Assembly: GCF_036381655.1 (NCBI RefSeq)
Contig: NZ_DASVCJ010000082.1
Location: 59,338-123,337 of the forward strand
Direction of reading: 5' to 3'
DNA: 64,000 nucleotides
Origin: Ferrovibrio sp036381655
GTDB lineage: Bacteria > Pseudomonadota > Alphaproteobacteria > Ferrovibrionales > Ferrovibrionaceae
Shown here: positions 1 to 8,851 of the stretch, piece by piece
How positions within the stretch are numbered: position 1 is the stretch's first letter
Layout: every line of letters begins with the position of its first letter
Position numbers and translations under genes: made by a program
The notes under the pieces: model-generated
Told to the model about the DNA's origin: nothing
Seen by the model: only the letters and a program-made list of their open reading frames with translations
The model's database searches: none

Positions 1-636
1 GATCGTCAGCCGCGCGACCTCGCGCTCGACAATCCGCTGCACGATGGTGGCCAGATGCGCGTCCAGCCATTCCTTCAGCATCGGGCGCAGCAGCTCCTTG
101 ACCAGCTCTTCCAGGGTGCGCTGGCTGTTCCCCAGCCCCATGGCGCGCGAACCGGCCACGGCGCCGGAAAGCTGGCCCAGATGAGCGGCAGCCCGGGCGG
201 CGGTCGGCGGCGAGACCAGCCCCTCCACCTCGTCGCGCACGACATCGGTGAGTTCCAAAATGTTTTCCCGCGGCTGCGGCCGCGGCGCAGCCCGGCGAGG
301 CGGCGGCGGAGGTGGCGGCGGCTCGTAAGCCGGTTCCTCCTCGGGCTCCGGTTCCGGCTCAGCCGCGGCCATCACGGCCGGCTCGGGCTCAAGCTCCGGT
401 TCGGGCTCGAAAGCGGGTTCGGGCATCGGCGGCTCAGGCTCAGGCTCAGGCTCCGGCGCCGTCATCATCGGCTCAGGTTCCAGCTCGGGCTCGGGCTCGG
501 GCGCAGGCGGCGGCGCAGCCGCTTCCTCAGCCGGCGTTGCCGGCTGCTCGGCTCCGTCTTCCGAAATGATCCGCCGAATGGAGGCGAGGATTTCCTCCAT
601 CGTCGGTTCATTCTGCCCAGCTTTAGGGTCGCTCAT
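1..636 (-). CDS. popZ: PopZ-like (DUF2497) polar organising protein, 3' end cut off
   Basis: The reverse strand is open from an ATG at 636 to the window edge (212 codons, no stop reached). The protein starts with a short helix containing EPTMEEILASIRRIISED, typical of the PopZ N-terminus. A long acidic, proline-rich linker follows, made of Pro-Glu dipeptides. The last part, with SGAVAGSRAMGLG and ELVKELLRPMLKEWLDAHL, matches the conserved C-terminal assembly region of DUF2497. In this family the protein forms a polar matrix that anchors the chromosome origin and cell-cycle factors. The linker is encoded by imperfect 6-bp repeats at roughly 330-530, so its length may vary between strains. In related genomes valS often follows, but that side is outside the window. 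Family assignment is firm; the in vivo role is inferred. Confidence 0.85.
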   Translation of the reverse strand, partial: MSDPKAGQNEPTMEEILASIRRIISEDGAEQPATPAEEAAAPPPAPEPEPELEPEPMMTAPEPEPEPEPPMPEPAFEPEPELEPEPAVMAAAEPEPEPEEEPAYEPPPPPPPPRRAAPRPQPRENILELTDVVRDEVEGLVSPPTAARAAAHLGQLSGAVAGSRAMGLGNSQRTLEELVKELLRPMLKEWLDAHLATIVQRIVEREVARLTI

Positions 637-775
637 CCCCTCGCTCACAAAAAACCTGCCAAAACATCAGTTTACTCAGCGGCTGCCATATGGTCCCGCA
701 GCCGCGGGCAGTTACCGACCCAGCCAAGCCGAATCAGCACATCCACGATATGCGCTGGCAAAGATAACCGAACTG

Positions 776-789
776 TTAACCAGGGTTAA
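776..789. promoter_or_regulatory. Perfect inverted repeat TTAACC-AG-GGTTAA upstream of popZ
   Basis: The sequence TTAACCAGGGTTAA is a perfect 6+6 bp inverted repeat with a 2-bp centre. It lies 140 bp upstream of the popZ start and 66 bp after the tolC stop. It contains two TTAA halves separated by 6 bp. The alphaproteobacterial CtrA consensus is TTAA-N7-TTAA, so the spacing is one base short. It may be an operator for popZ, but nothing else supports this. Confidence 0.25.
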
Positions 790-854
790 GGGAATTTTCC
801 GGAATCTCCCTCCAACCTTGGTTTTCGACCGATTCCGCGGCCGGGATTTACGGT

Positions 855-2231
855 TTACTCGGCGTTCAGACCGCCATCGGTGCCAAACCACTTGTTGCGG
901 ACGCGGTCGTAATTCTCGATCGGATCGTAATATTCGACCGGCAACGACAGCTGGCGGGCGCTCAAGCGGCCGATCGACGACAGCAGCGCAAAGCCGGCGA
1001 CATACTCGTTGCGCCGCGCCTGCACCTCGGCAACCCGGGCATTGAGGTATTCCTGTTCGGCGTCCAACACGTCCAGCGTGGTGCGCGAACCGACTTCGGC
1101 TTCCTGCTGCACGCCTTCGAGGGCGACGCGGGCAGCCTCCACCTGCGCGCGGCGGGCCTCGATATTCGAGCGGGCCGTCATCAGGTTCTCCCAGGCCTGT
1201 ACCACGGCCTGGCGTACCGCCCGCCGCTGCTCCTCCACCTGGATACGGCGCTGATTATGGATCTGCTTGCGCTGGCGGGTCTGGCTGTAGATGGAACCCG
1301 ACTCATAGAGGGGTACGGTCAGCTGCAGCGACACCCGGGCGGAATCGGTTTCCAGATTGGCGCGCGAGGTTTCGTCCGCCTTGCTGAGCGAGCCGTTCAG
1401 CGACAGCGTCGGCAGCAGGGCGCCGGAGACGGCACGGACGTCGTACTTCGCCGCCACCTCGCGGAACTTGGCGCCCACCAGGTCCGGGTTCTCGTCATAG
1501 GCGATCTGGATCGCCTCCTGCTCACTAGCCGGCAATTGTGGCAGCGGCGGCGGCGAGGACAGCGTACCTGGCATCTCGCCGATGATGCGGGCCAGCACGG
1601 CCCGGCTGGAAACCAGGACGCCTTCGGCGGAAATGCGGTCGGCAATGGCCCCGCTCAAGCGCGACTCAGCCTGCGCGACGTCGGTGCGGGTGATCTCGCC
1701 GACGCGGAAACGCTCGCGCGTCGCCTCGAGCTGCCGGCGCAGAACCTCCTCGTTGTTGCGGTTCAGGTCCAGCACGGCCTGGTTCTGCACGACATCCATG
1801 TAGGCGGTCACGGCGTCCAGCAGGACGCTGCGCTCGGTGCTGGCAAGGTCCTGCCGGCCGGCGAGAACCAATGCCTCGGCGGCCTCAGTGGCCGCTTCGG
1901 TGCGGCCGCCGCGATAGAGCGGTTCGGTGATCGTCAGCGACAGGGTTTTGGGCGTGATGGTGTCGCTTTGAAAGCTGGAGGATTGTGGATCGTAATCCTG
2001 CCGCAGCGTGCCGATCTCGCCGTTGACGCTCACCGTCGGCCGCCAGTTCGACAATGCCTGCGGCACGCCTTCATCGGTGGCGCGCAAGGCGGCGCGGGCG
2101 GAGAGCAATGTGGGATTGTTGTTGTAGGCGGCGCTCAATACTTCGTTGAAAGTCTGTGCCGAGGCCGGTTGCACGGCGATCAAGCAGCTTCCGGCAAGCG
2201 CCGAAGCAAGAAAGGCCTTAGTGAAGTTCAT
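855..2231 (-). CDS. tolC: TolC-family outer-membrane efflux/secretion channel
   Basis: This 458-residue protein is an outer-membrane channel of the TolC family, which joins inner-membrane pumps or type I secretion systems to form an exit duct. The chosen start at 2231 gives a clean Sec signal peptide (hydrophobic core followed by PASAQ). An in-frame ATG at 2276 would add 15 basic residues in front of it and is less likely. The two internal repeats expected of TolC are visible: LYRGGR pairs with LYESGS, and the FRVGEITRTDVAQAES helix pairs with EAEVGSRTTLDVLDAEQ. Both carry long coiled-coil heptads. The gene follows pcm and the rhodanese on the same strand and precedes popZ, an arrangement common in Rhodospirillales. 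No pump genes are nearby, so its partners are unknown. Confidence 0.93.
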   Translation of the reverse strand: MNFTKAFLASALAGSCLIAVQPASAQTFNEVLSAAYNNNPTLLSARAALRATDEGVPQALSNWRPTVSVNGEIGTLRQDYDPQSSSFQSDTITPKTLSLTITEPLYRGGRTEAATEAAEALVLAGRQDLASTERSVLLDAVTAYMDVVQNQAVLDLNRNNEEVLRRQLEATRERFRVGEITRTDVAQAESRLSGAIADRISAEGVLVSSRAVLARIIGEMPGTLSSPPPLPQLPASEQEAIQIAYDENPDLVGAKFREVAAKYDVRAVSGALLPTLSLNGSLSKADETSRANLETDSARVSLQLTVPLYESGSIYSQTRQRKQIHNQRRIQVEEQRRAVRQAVVQAWENLMTARSNIEARRAQVEAARVALEGVQQEAEVGSRTTLDVLDAEQEYLNARVAEVQARRNEYVAGFALLSSIGRLSARQLSLPVEYYDPIENYDRVRNKWFGTDGGLNAE

Positions 2232-2324
2232 GCCGTGTATCCATTTCTTTTTGTTGCCTGCGTGGCGTCGCGCCATGCCGAACTCGTCTTCCCCGGAACT
2301 CTTGTTGTTATTTGCACACGGAAC

Positions 2325-2657
2325 TCAGTATTTGGCCATCGAGGGATCAATCTGCTCAGCCCAGGCATGAATACCGCCCGCAAGATTGATTGCCTGCGAA
2401 AAACCGTTCTGCCGCAGCCATCCCGTCACCTGACGGCTGCGGCCACCGTGATGGCACATCACCACCAGCGGCTTGTCCTGCGGCAGTTCGGCGGCCCGGG
2501 AGGGGACCTGCCGCATCGGGATGTGCATGGCGCCCGCAAGCGCACATGCCGTCACTTCCCAATCCTCCCGCACATCCAGCACGGCGATGTCGCGACCGCC
2601 CTTGCGCCAGGCATCCAGCTGGGCGACATCGATCTCGAGCGGGGCAGGGTCAGTCAT
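2325..2657 (-). CDS. Single-domain rhodanese-like protein
   Basis: This 110-residue protein is a stand-alone rhodanese domain, a fold that carries sulfane sulfur on a cysteine as a persulfide. The domain runs the full length, with the CH2A-like LDVREDWE segment at residues 27-34 and the active-site loop CHHGGRS near residue 68, which fits the C-x5-R type loop. There is no signal peptide, so it is cytoplasmic. It lies 20 nt downstream of pcm on the same strand and is probably cotranscribed with it; tolC follows after 93 nt. Rhodanese genes of this kind are frequent next to pcm/tolC in alphaproteobacteria, but the acceptor of the sulfur is unknown. Confidence 0.88.
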   Translation of the reverse strand: MTDPAPLEIDVAQLDAWRKGGRDIAVLDVREDWEVTACALAGAMHIPMRQVPSRAAELPQDKPLVVMCHHGGRSRQVTGWLRQNGFSQAINLAGGIHAWAEQIDPSMAKY

Positions 2658-2677
2658 AACAGGCTTTCAGCGGTCTC

Positions 2678-3349
2678 TTAAAATACAAATCCGGCCGGCC
2701 GTTCGAATCCGGGCATCGGCGGCGTCCCGGCATCGAACAGCACCCGCTGCGGGAACAGATCGCCGGTGCGCTTGACGATGACCGCCTGGCCGATGGGCGC
2801 TTCGGGGGGCCGCACCACGCCGACCAGCCGGCCGCCATCGGCGAGCTGGTTCAGCAGCGCGGGGGAAATCTCCGGCACGGCGCCGGCCAGCAGCATGACG
2901 TTGAACGGCGCCTGCTTCTGCAGCCCGTCCTTCAAGGCGCCTTCCACCACGGCGACATTGTCGATCCCCAGGGCCTGCAGGGTCTGGCTGGCCTGCTGTG
3001 CCAGGGCCGGATCACTTTCCAGCCCGATTACCGTATTGGCGATCTTGGCCAGCACGGCGACCTCGTAGCCGGTGGTGCAGCCGACCACCAGGGCGATGTC
3101 CTGCTGCTGGACCTCTGCTTCCTGCAGCAACCGCGCAAGCACCATCGGCTCCATAAGGTAGCGGCCCGGGGCGACCATGACGTCCTCGTCGACATAGGCC
3201 ACGCCACGATAGGGCTTCGGCACGAATTGTTCGCGCGGCACCGCCTCCATGGCGTCGATCACCTGCTCGTCGATGACCCGGTTCGGGCGGAGCTGGGAAA
3301 GCACCATCTGGCGGCGAGCTTCGGCATATTGGCGGTCGGCGAGAGCCAT
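2678..3349 (-). CDS. Protein-L-isoaspartate O-methyltransferase family protein (divergent)
   Basis: This 223-residue protein belongs to the Pcm family, SAM-dependent enzymes that methylate isoaspartyl residues in damaged proteins. The family features seen are VPREQFVP near residue 43, the loop APGRYLMEPMVLARLL, and a Rossmann motif I of the form VVGCTTGYEVAVLA. Motif I is altered from the usual E-G-x-G-S-G-Y, and the canonical substrate loop (G-x-x-x-S-Q-P) is replaced by APGRYLMEP. The start at 3349 (MALADRQ) fits the family; the ATG at 3418 would add 23 residues without family character. Because the substrate loop differs, true isoaspartyl repair is uncertain. It heads the minus-strand run pcm-rhodanese-tolC-popZ. 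Confidence 0.85.
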   Translation of the reverse strand: MALADRQYAEARRQMVLSQLRPNRVIDEQVIDAMEAVPREQFVPKPYRGVAYVDEDVMVAPGRYLMEPMVLARLLQEAEVQQQDIALVVGCTTGYEVAVLAKIANTVIGLESDPALAQQASQTLQALGIDNVAVVEGALKDGLQKQAPFNVMLLAGAVPEISPALLNQLADGGRLVGVVRPPEAPIGQAVIVKRTGDLFPQRVLFDAGTPPMPGFERPAGFVF

Positions 3350-3529
3350 GGGTCTGGAATCCTGGCTAGACAGAGAAAAGTTCGCGCCGTTTATAATGCT
3401 GCGATGCGGTGAAAACAACGCCTGTATGCTGGCTTAGCCGCAATTGGTAATGCCCGTCACAGGCGTGCCGCCGCCGGCAGGCTCTTGACCCCGCAGGAGC
3501 GAAACCCTTACTAAGGGGCGCGCTCGCGA

Positions 3530-3603
3530 GGTCCGGTGGCGGAGTGGTGACGCAGCGGACTGCAAATCCGCGTACGCCGGTTCAATTCCGGCCCGGACCT
3601 CCA
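3530..3603 (+). tRNA. tRNA-Cys (anticodon GCA)
   Basis: The 74-nt cloverleaf has a 7-bp acceptor stem (GGTCCGG with CCGGACC), discriminator T and an encoded CCA at 3601-3603. The anticodon loop is CTGCAAA, with GCA at 3562-3564. The T arm contains GGTTCAATTCC. It sits 82 nt before the putA start and is not disrupted by any element. Confidence 0.97.
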
Positions 3604-3685
3604 TTCTTCCCCAAAATTGCAACCTGACCCTTCCCGCTCGCGCATGGCCGCGGCCATAATCGGCATGCGATTCGATGAGGCTGCC

Positions 3686-6600
3686 ATGCCGCCGGGAACC
3701 ACCCCGCCGTTAACGACCGGCCCGTTGCAAAACAATGCTGTAGCCCGGGACCCTTTGCGGGAAGCGATCCGGGCCGCGCACCGGATGGATGAGACGGCCT
3801 GCATCTCCGAGCGGCTGAAATCGGCGGCCCTGCCGCCGGAACGCGCCGCCCGCATCTCCACCGAGGCGGCAGCCCTGGTCCAGACCCTGCGCGACCGGCG
3901 CAGCACCAATTCCCCCGTCGAGGCCTTCATGCGCCAGTACGGGCTATCGTCCCAGGAAGGCGTGCTGCTGATGTGCCTGGCCGAGGCGCTGCTGCGCATC
4001 CCCGACAGCGACACCGCCGACGCCCTCATCCGCGACAAGCTCGGCGGCGCCGACTGGACTCGCCATCTTGGCCGGGCCGATGACCTGCTGGTCAACGCCT
4101 CGAGCTGGGCGCTGGTGCTGACCGGGGAGTTGCTGCGCCGGGACGTCGCCGCCCCCCGCCCCTGGCATGACGGCTTGCGCCAGGCCGTCGCGCGGTTGGG
4201 CGAACCGGTGATCCGGGCGGCGATCCGCCATGCCATGCGTATGCTTGGCGATCAGTTCGTGCTGGGCGAAAGCATCCAGGCGGCCTTGCGCCGCGCCCGC
4301 GACGACGAGGCGAACGGCTACCGCCATTCCTTCGATATGCTCGGCGAGGCGGCCCGCACCATGGCCGATGCCGACCGCTATCTGGCCGCCTATTCCAATG
4401 CCATTGCGGCAATCGGCAAGGCGGGCGCCGGCCGCGGCCCGGTTGAGGGTCCGGGCATTTCGGTCAAGCTGTCCGCATTGCATCCCCGCTACGAGTTCGC
4501 GCAACGGCATCGCGTCATGACCGAGCTGCTGCCGCGGCTGATCGGGCTGTGCCGCGAAGCCAAGGCGGCCAATATCGGATTGACCATCGATGCCGAGGAA
4601 GCCGATCGCCTCGATCTGTCGCTGGACCTGATCGAAGCCCTGGCGGAAGAGCCGAGCCTGCGCGGCTGGCAGGGATTGGGGCTAGCCGTCCAGGCATATC
4701 AGAAGCGCGCCCTTCCGCTGGTCGAATGGCTGATCGCCCTCGGGCGGCGCTGCAACCGGCGCTGGCTGCTGCGGCTGGTCAAGGGCGCTTACTGGGACAG
4801 CGAGATCAAATGGGCGCAAGTCGGCGGCTTCGATGGCTACCCGGTTTTCACCCGCAAGGCGGCAACGGATGTGTCCTACCTCGCCTGCGCATGTGCGATG
4901 CTGGCCGCGAGCGATGCGATCTATCCGGCTTTCGCCACCCATAACGCCCATACGATCGCGGCAATCGTCGATCTGGCCGAAGGACGGCGCGATTTCGAAT
5001 TCCAGCGCCTGCACGGCATGGGTGAAGCCCTGCATGACCGCGTCGTCGCCAGGGACGGCTATGCCTGCGCCTGCCGGATCTACGCCCCCGTCGGCAGCCA
5101 TCAGGACCTGCTGGCCTATCTGGTGCGCCGGTTGCTCGAGAACGGCGCGAATTCCTCCTTCGTGCATCGTGTCGGCGACCGCACCGTCCCGGTCAGCGAA
5201 ATCGCCGCAGATCCGGTCAGCCGGCTCGCCGCGCTGGAGCCGAAGCCCAATCCGCGCATCCCTTTGCCGCGCGATATCTACGGTCCGGGGCGGAAGAATG
5301 CCAATGGCTTCGATCTCAATGCGCCCGACAGCACCGCGCATCTGCTGTCGCAATTCACGCAGTTGCAAAAGGTGCAGCACGCCGCCGCGCCGATCATCGG
5401 CGGCCGGAGTTCCAGCGGCAATCCCGTAGCCGTAACCAATCCGGCAAATCGCCGCGAGGCCGTCGGCCAGGTCGTCAACGCTACACCCCGGGACGCAGCA
5501 AAGGCCTTTGAAATCGCTGCCGCAGCACAGCACGCCTGGTCGGCGCTATCCGCGAAACACCGGGCCGATTGCCTGCGGCGCGCCGCCGACCTCTACGAAA
5601 ACGAAATGCTGCCGCTCATGAGTCTGGCGGTGCGCGAGGCGGGCAAGACCTGGGCCGACGCGGTGGCCGAGATCCGCGAGGCGGTCGATTTCCTGCGTTA
5701 TTATGCCGCCGAAGCCGAACGCCTGGCTGCCGCGCCGCAGGTCATGCCGGGCCCGACCGGAGAGCGCAACGAGCTGACCTTGCATGGCCGCGGCGTCTTC
5801 GTCTGCATCAGCCCGTGGAATTTCCCGCTCGCCATCTTCACCGGCCAGATCGCCGCAGCGCTGGCGGCCGGCAATGCCGTGCTGGCCAAGCCGGCGCCGC
5901 AGACGCCGCTGATCGCCGCCGCCGCGGTCCGTCTGCTGCATCAAGCCGGCATTCCCGGCGACATTCTGCATCTCCTGCCTGGAGGGCCGGAACTGGGCGC
6001 GGTGCTGATCGGGGATCCGCGCGTTGCCGGCGTGTGCTTTACCGGCTCTACGGCGGTCGCCCGCAAAATCAACCGTGCGCTGGCCGCCAAGGATGGTCCG
6101 ATCGTGCCGCTGATCGCGGAAACCGGCGGCGTCAATGCGATGATCGTCGACAGCTCGGCGCTGCCGGAACAGGTGGTGCGCGATGTAATCACCTCCGCCT
6201 TCCAGAGCGCCGGGCAGCGCTGCTCGGCCCTACGGCTGCTCTGCCTGCAGGAAGATGTCGCCGACCGCATGATCGAGATGCTTGCGGGCGCCATGGCGGA
6301 GCTGCAAGTCGGCGATCCGGCACAGCTTGCCACCGATATCGGTCCGGTCATTGACGCCCAGGCGCTGCAGCGGTTGCAGACCCATGCGGCAAAGCTGGAT
6401 CGCGCAGCGCGGCTGATCGCCCGCGCGAGGCTGAGCGCATATTGCGAAAACGGCACTTTCCTGGCGCCGGCAGCCTACGAGATACCCGATCCCGGTTGGC
6501 TGCGCGAGGAGGTTTTCGGACCCTTGCTGCATGTGGCGCGCTTCCGTGCCGATGCGCTCGATCAGTTGCTGGATGCAATCAACGGCACCGGCTACGGCCT

Positions 6601-6859
6601 GACGCTGTCGATCCACAGCCGGATCGATGCCACCGTCGCCCGCGTCCGCAGCCGTGCCCGTGTCGGCAATCTCTACGTCAACCGCAATCAGATCGGCGCC
6701 GTGGTCGGCGTGCAGCCCTTTGGCGGCGAGGGTCTGTCCGGCACCGGACCCAAAGCCGGCGGGCCGCATTACCTCGCCCGCTTCGTCACCGAGCGCCATA
6801 CCGCCATCGACACGACGGCGGCCGGCGGAAATACCAGCCTTCTGGCGGGCGAGGAATAA
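3686..6859 (+). CDS. putA: Bifunctional proline dehydrogenase / L-glutamate-gamma-semialdehyde dehydrogenase
   Basis: PutA oxidises proline to pyrroline-5-carboxylate with FAD and then to glutamate with NAD, channelling the intermediate. With the ATG at 3686, preceded by GATGAGG at 3674-3680, the protein is 1057 residues; the frame is open upstream to a TTG at 3617. The helical arm is followed by the FAD barrel (GPGISVKLSALHPRYEF, RLVKGAYWDSEIK, YPAFATHNAHT). The aldehyde dehydrogenase half has CISPWNFPLAIFTGQ, CFTGST, AETGG and the catalytic cysteine in GQRCSALR, and it ends with PFGGEGLSGTGPKAGG. It lacks the N-terminal ribbon-helix-helix domain of enterobacterial PutA, so it is an enzyme only, not an autorepressor. 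No put regulator or proline transporter is adjacent. Confidence 0.96.
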   Translation: MPPGTTPPLTTGPLQNNAVARDPLREAIRAAHRMDETACISERLKSAALPPERAARISTEAAALVQTLRDRRSTNSPVEAFMRQYGLSSQEGVLLMCLAEALLRIPDSDTADALIRDKLGGADWTRHLGRADDLLVNASSWALVLTGELLRRDVAAPRPWHDGLRQAVARLGEPVIRAAIRHAMRMLGDQFVLGESIQAALRRARDDEANGYRHSFDMLGEAARTMADADRYLAAYSNAIAAIGKAGAGRGPVEGPGISVKLSALHPRYEFAQRHRVMTELLPRLIGLCREAKAANIGLTIDAEEADRLDLSLDLIEALAEEPSLRGWQGLGLAVQAYQKRALPLVEWLIALGRRCNRRWLLRLVKGAYWDSEIKWAQVGGFDGYPVFTRKAATDVSYLACACAMLAASDAIYPAFATHNAHTIAAIVDLAEGRRDFEFQRLHGMGEALHDRVVARDGYACACRIYAPVGSHQDLLAYLVRRLLENGANSSFVHRVGDRTVPVSEIAADPVSRLAALEPKPNPRIPLPRDIYGPGRKNANGFDLNAPDSTAHLLSQFTQLQKVQHAAAPIIGGRSSSGNPVAVTNPANRREAVGQVVNATPRDAAKAFEIAAAAQHAWSALSAKHRADCLRRAADLYENEMLPLMSLAVREAGKTWADAVAEIREAVDFLRYYAAEAERLAAAPQVMPGPTGERNELTLHGRGVFVCISPWNFPLAIFTGQIAAALAAGNAVLAKPAPQTPLIAAAAVRLLHQAGIPGDILHLLPGGPELGAVLIGDPRVAGVCFTGSTAVARKINRALAAKDGPIVPLIAETGGVNAMIVDSSALPEQVVRDVITSAFQSAGQRCSALRLLCLQEDVADRMIEMLAGAMAELQVGDPAQLATDIGPVIDAQALQRLQTHAAKLDRAARLIARARLSAYCENGTFLAPAAYEIPDPGWLREEVFGPLLHVARFRADALDQLLDAINGTGYGLTLSIHSRIDATVARVRSRARVGNLYVNRNQIGAVVGVQPFGGEGLSGTGPKAGGPHYLARFVTERHTAIDTTAAGGNTSLLAGEE

Positions 6860-6946
6860 TCCTCGTTCCGCTCCGCCTGTTAGCACCCCGTTAAGCGGGT
6901 TTCACACATACTCGAGCCGATCCTATGATTGCGCCAGGAGGCGATG

Positions 6947-7324
6947 ATGAAGATTGTCGGCTACGGCAAGAGCGACAAGGTTGACCATCTCGTCAGCAAG
7001 GACATGCTGGATCGCGACACCGCGCGAAAGCTGCAGAAGTTCCTCGAAGAAATCGAGATGGCGATCTTCAGCGCCAACCGCGAGGTAATCAAGAAGGCGG
7101 TTCCGGAGCTGAACCGGGACTCCTTCATGGCCTTTGCCGTGCGCGTCGCCGAGGCGCGGGCCCGCTATATCAAAGCCGCGCTGGACCTCTCGGCCAAGGC
7201 CAATCCCTCGCCCGAGGATATCGCGCATCTCAAGGCCGCCCGCGAGGCCAACGACGAGATGATGCACGCCTTCGAGGCGACCAAGCGGATCATCGAACGC
7301 GGTTATACGCTGCTGGTCCGCTAA
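6947..7324 (+). CDS. Small helical protein of unknown function
   Basis: This 125-residue protein has a strong ribosome site (CAGGAGG before two adjacent ATGs at 6944 and 6947; the second has the better spacing). It is almost entirely predicted helix, charged and without membrane segments or cysteines, and it ends with AFEATKRIIERGYTLLVR. I do not recognise the family. It follows putA by 87 nt on the same strand, with a weak CCCG/CGGG hairpin between them. Its stop codon overlaps the stop of the convergent SnoaL-like gene. Codon use looks like that of its neighbours, so it is probably a real core gene. Confidence 0.75.
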   Translation: MKIVGYGKSDKVDHLVSKDMLDRDTARKLQKFLEEIEMAIFSANREVIKKAVPELNRDSFMAFAVRVAEARARYIKAALDLSAKANPSPEDIAHLKAAREANDEMMHAFEATKRIIERGYTLLVR

Positions 7325-7806
7325 AGGCCCGTTTCCGCCCAGCGGCGGGCCTTTTCAAGCGCCTCGGCCGCGATCCGCTCCCGCCCGAGCTGACGGAACA
7401 AGGTGGCCAGATCGTAATAGAAACGCTCTTCCACGAACAGGCCGTCGCGGAACTTGACGAAAACGGTAAAGGACAGGACGAAGCTTTTTCCCGTGGGTTC
7501 CAGGCCGAGAAACGGCCCGACATGGCGGCCGACATATTGCGGCTCGGCCACATAGGTCTCGTCGTCGATCCAGCGGGCGGTACCGATCGGCGAGCGCTCA
7601 ACCACATTGCCGAACGCCGTCCACCATTGCCGGTAATGCCGCTCCGCCCCTGCCAGGCCGGGAAAGACCTGCCCGATAGCCAGATCGCGGAAGGTGCAGT
7701 CCGGATGCACCGTGGCAAGCGTGCCCTGCATATCATGGGCGTTTTCGGACGCCAGATGCCGCTGCAGCGTCAGGCGATTGGGATGTGGATCGGTCGGAGC
7801 ATGCAT
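7321..7806 (-). CDS. SnoaL-like / NTF2-fold protein
   Basis: This 161-residue protein resembles the SnoaL-like polyketide-cyclase group of the NTF2 fold. It shows the early pair of helices and then HPDCTFRDLAIGQVFPGLAGAERHYRQWWTAF, followed by a strand-rich second half with FTVFVKFRDGLFVEERFYYD. These are small cone-shaped domains that bind hydrophobic ligands and sometimes catalyse cyclisation or hydrolysis. No polyketide genes are near, so the substrate is unknown. It is transcribed toward the preceding helical gene and shares 4 nt with it at the stop codons. Fold assignment is fair; function is unassigned. Confidence 0.7.
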   Translation of the reverse strand: MHAPTDPHPNRLTLQRHLASENAHDMQGTLATVHPDCTFRDLAIGQVFPGLAGAERHYRQWWTAFGNVVERSPIGTARWIDDETYVAEPQYVGRHVGPFLGLEPTGKSFVLSFTVFVKFRDGLFVEERFYYDLATLFRQLGRERIAAEALEKARRWAETGL

Positions 7807-7908
7807 GGCGCTTTTCCTTTAATCGTCTGTCCGGGAAGACGAGCCGCAGTCCGACCTTGTGACAGCCGGCCGAAGCGGGCATGATTTCTTCTCTCCCTGA
7901 CCTATTTC

Positions 7909-8847
7909 ATGCCAATGCCCATAGCCGCCATGCCTGCCCTGCCCGATTCCATCGATGCCGTCGAAGCCCTGCTGAACCGGGGCGACTATGTTGCCGACCG
8001 CCCCCTGGCGACGACGCTGTTCCTGGCCCTCAAGATGGGCCGGCCGCTCTTCCTCGAGGGCGAAGCCGGGGTCGGCAAGACCGAAATCGCCAAGGTTCTC
8101 GCAGCGACGCTGGATCGGCCGCTGGTGCGCCTGCAATGCTATGAAGGCCTCGATCTGGCCTCCGCCGTCTATGAATGGAATTATCCGCGCCAGATGCTGG
8201 AGATCCGCCTTGCGGAGGCGACCGGCGAAGGCGACAAAGGCACGCTGAGCCATGATCTGTTCAGCCCCGATTTCCTGATCGAGCGGCCGCTGCTGCAGGC
8301 GCTGAAGCCGGATTCCAAGGGCGCGCCGGTCCTGCTGATCGACGAGCTCGACCGCACCGACGAGCCGTTCGAAGCCTATTTGCTCGAAGTGCTGTCCGAC
8401 TTCCAGATCACCATCCCCGAAATCGGCACGATCAAGGCGAGCGAGCCGCCAATCGTCGTCATCACCTCGAACCGCACGCGCGAAATCCACGACGCGCTGA
8501 AGCGCCGCTGCCTCTATTACTGGGTCGACTATCCTACCGCGGAACGCGAGCTGGCGATCCTCAACCGCAAGATTCCTGGGGCGCCGGAACGGCTGAGCCG
8601 CGAGATCGTCGCTTTCGTGCAGCATCTGCGCGAGATCGAGCTGTTCAAGCTGCCTGGTGTGGCGGAAACCATCGACTGGACCCGGGCCCTGGTTTTCCTG
8701 AACAAGGTCGCCCTCGATCCGGAGACGATCGACAACACGCTTGGCGTGCTGCTGAAATACCAGGACGACATCGCCAAGATGAAAGGCTCGGAGGCGGCAG
8801 CCATCCTGCGCCAGGTGCAGCAGGACATGGCCGCACTGGGGATGTGA
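7909..8847 (+). CDS. MoxR-family AAA ATPase (CoxD-like)
   Basis: This 312-residue protein is a MoxR-type AAA+ ATPase. Walker A is GEAGVGKT at residues 51-58 and Walker B is VLLIDELD at 141-148; a sensor-1 VVITSNRTRE follows. MoxR ATPases act with VWA-domain partners as chaperones that insert metals or mature enzymes. The next gene encodes such a partner 4 nt downstream, followed by XdhC-like and MobA-like proteins. That order matches coxD-coxE of aerobic CO dehydrogenase clusters, where CoxD helps build the Mo-Cu site. No hydroxylase subunit is in the window, so the client enzyme is unknown. The start at 7909 is the first ATG; later in-frame ATGs are possible. Confidence 0.9.
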   Translation: MPMPIAAMPALPDSIDAVEALLNRGDYVADRPLATTLFLALKMGRPLFLEGEAGVGKTEIAKVLAATLDRPLVRLQCYEGLDLASAVYEWNYPRQMLEIRLAEATGEGDKGTLSHDLFSPDFLIERPLLQALKPDSKGAPVLLIDELDRTDEPFEAYLLEVLSDFQITIPEIGTIKASEPPIVVITSNRTREIHDALKRRCLYYWVDYPTAERELAILNRKIPGAPERLSREIVAFVQHLREIELFKLPGVAETIDWTRALVFLNKVALDPETIDNTLGVLLKYQDDIAKMKGSEAAAILRQVQQDMAALGM

Positions 8848-8851
8848 CGCA

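Noticed and set aside
1257..2681. Long forward frame (474 codons) opposite tolC
   Set aside because: It runs antisense to tolC and the rhodanese gene, whose proteins match known families. Its translation shows no family features, only GC-rich frame bias.
3530..3603. tRNA-Cys as an integration site
   Set aside because: No integrase and no repeated tRNA 3' end were found on either side; the neighbours are core genes.
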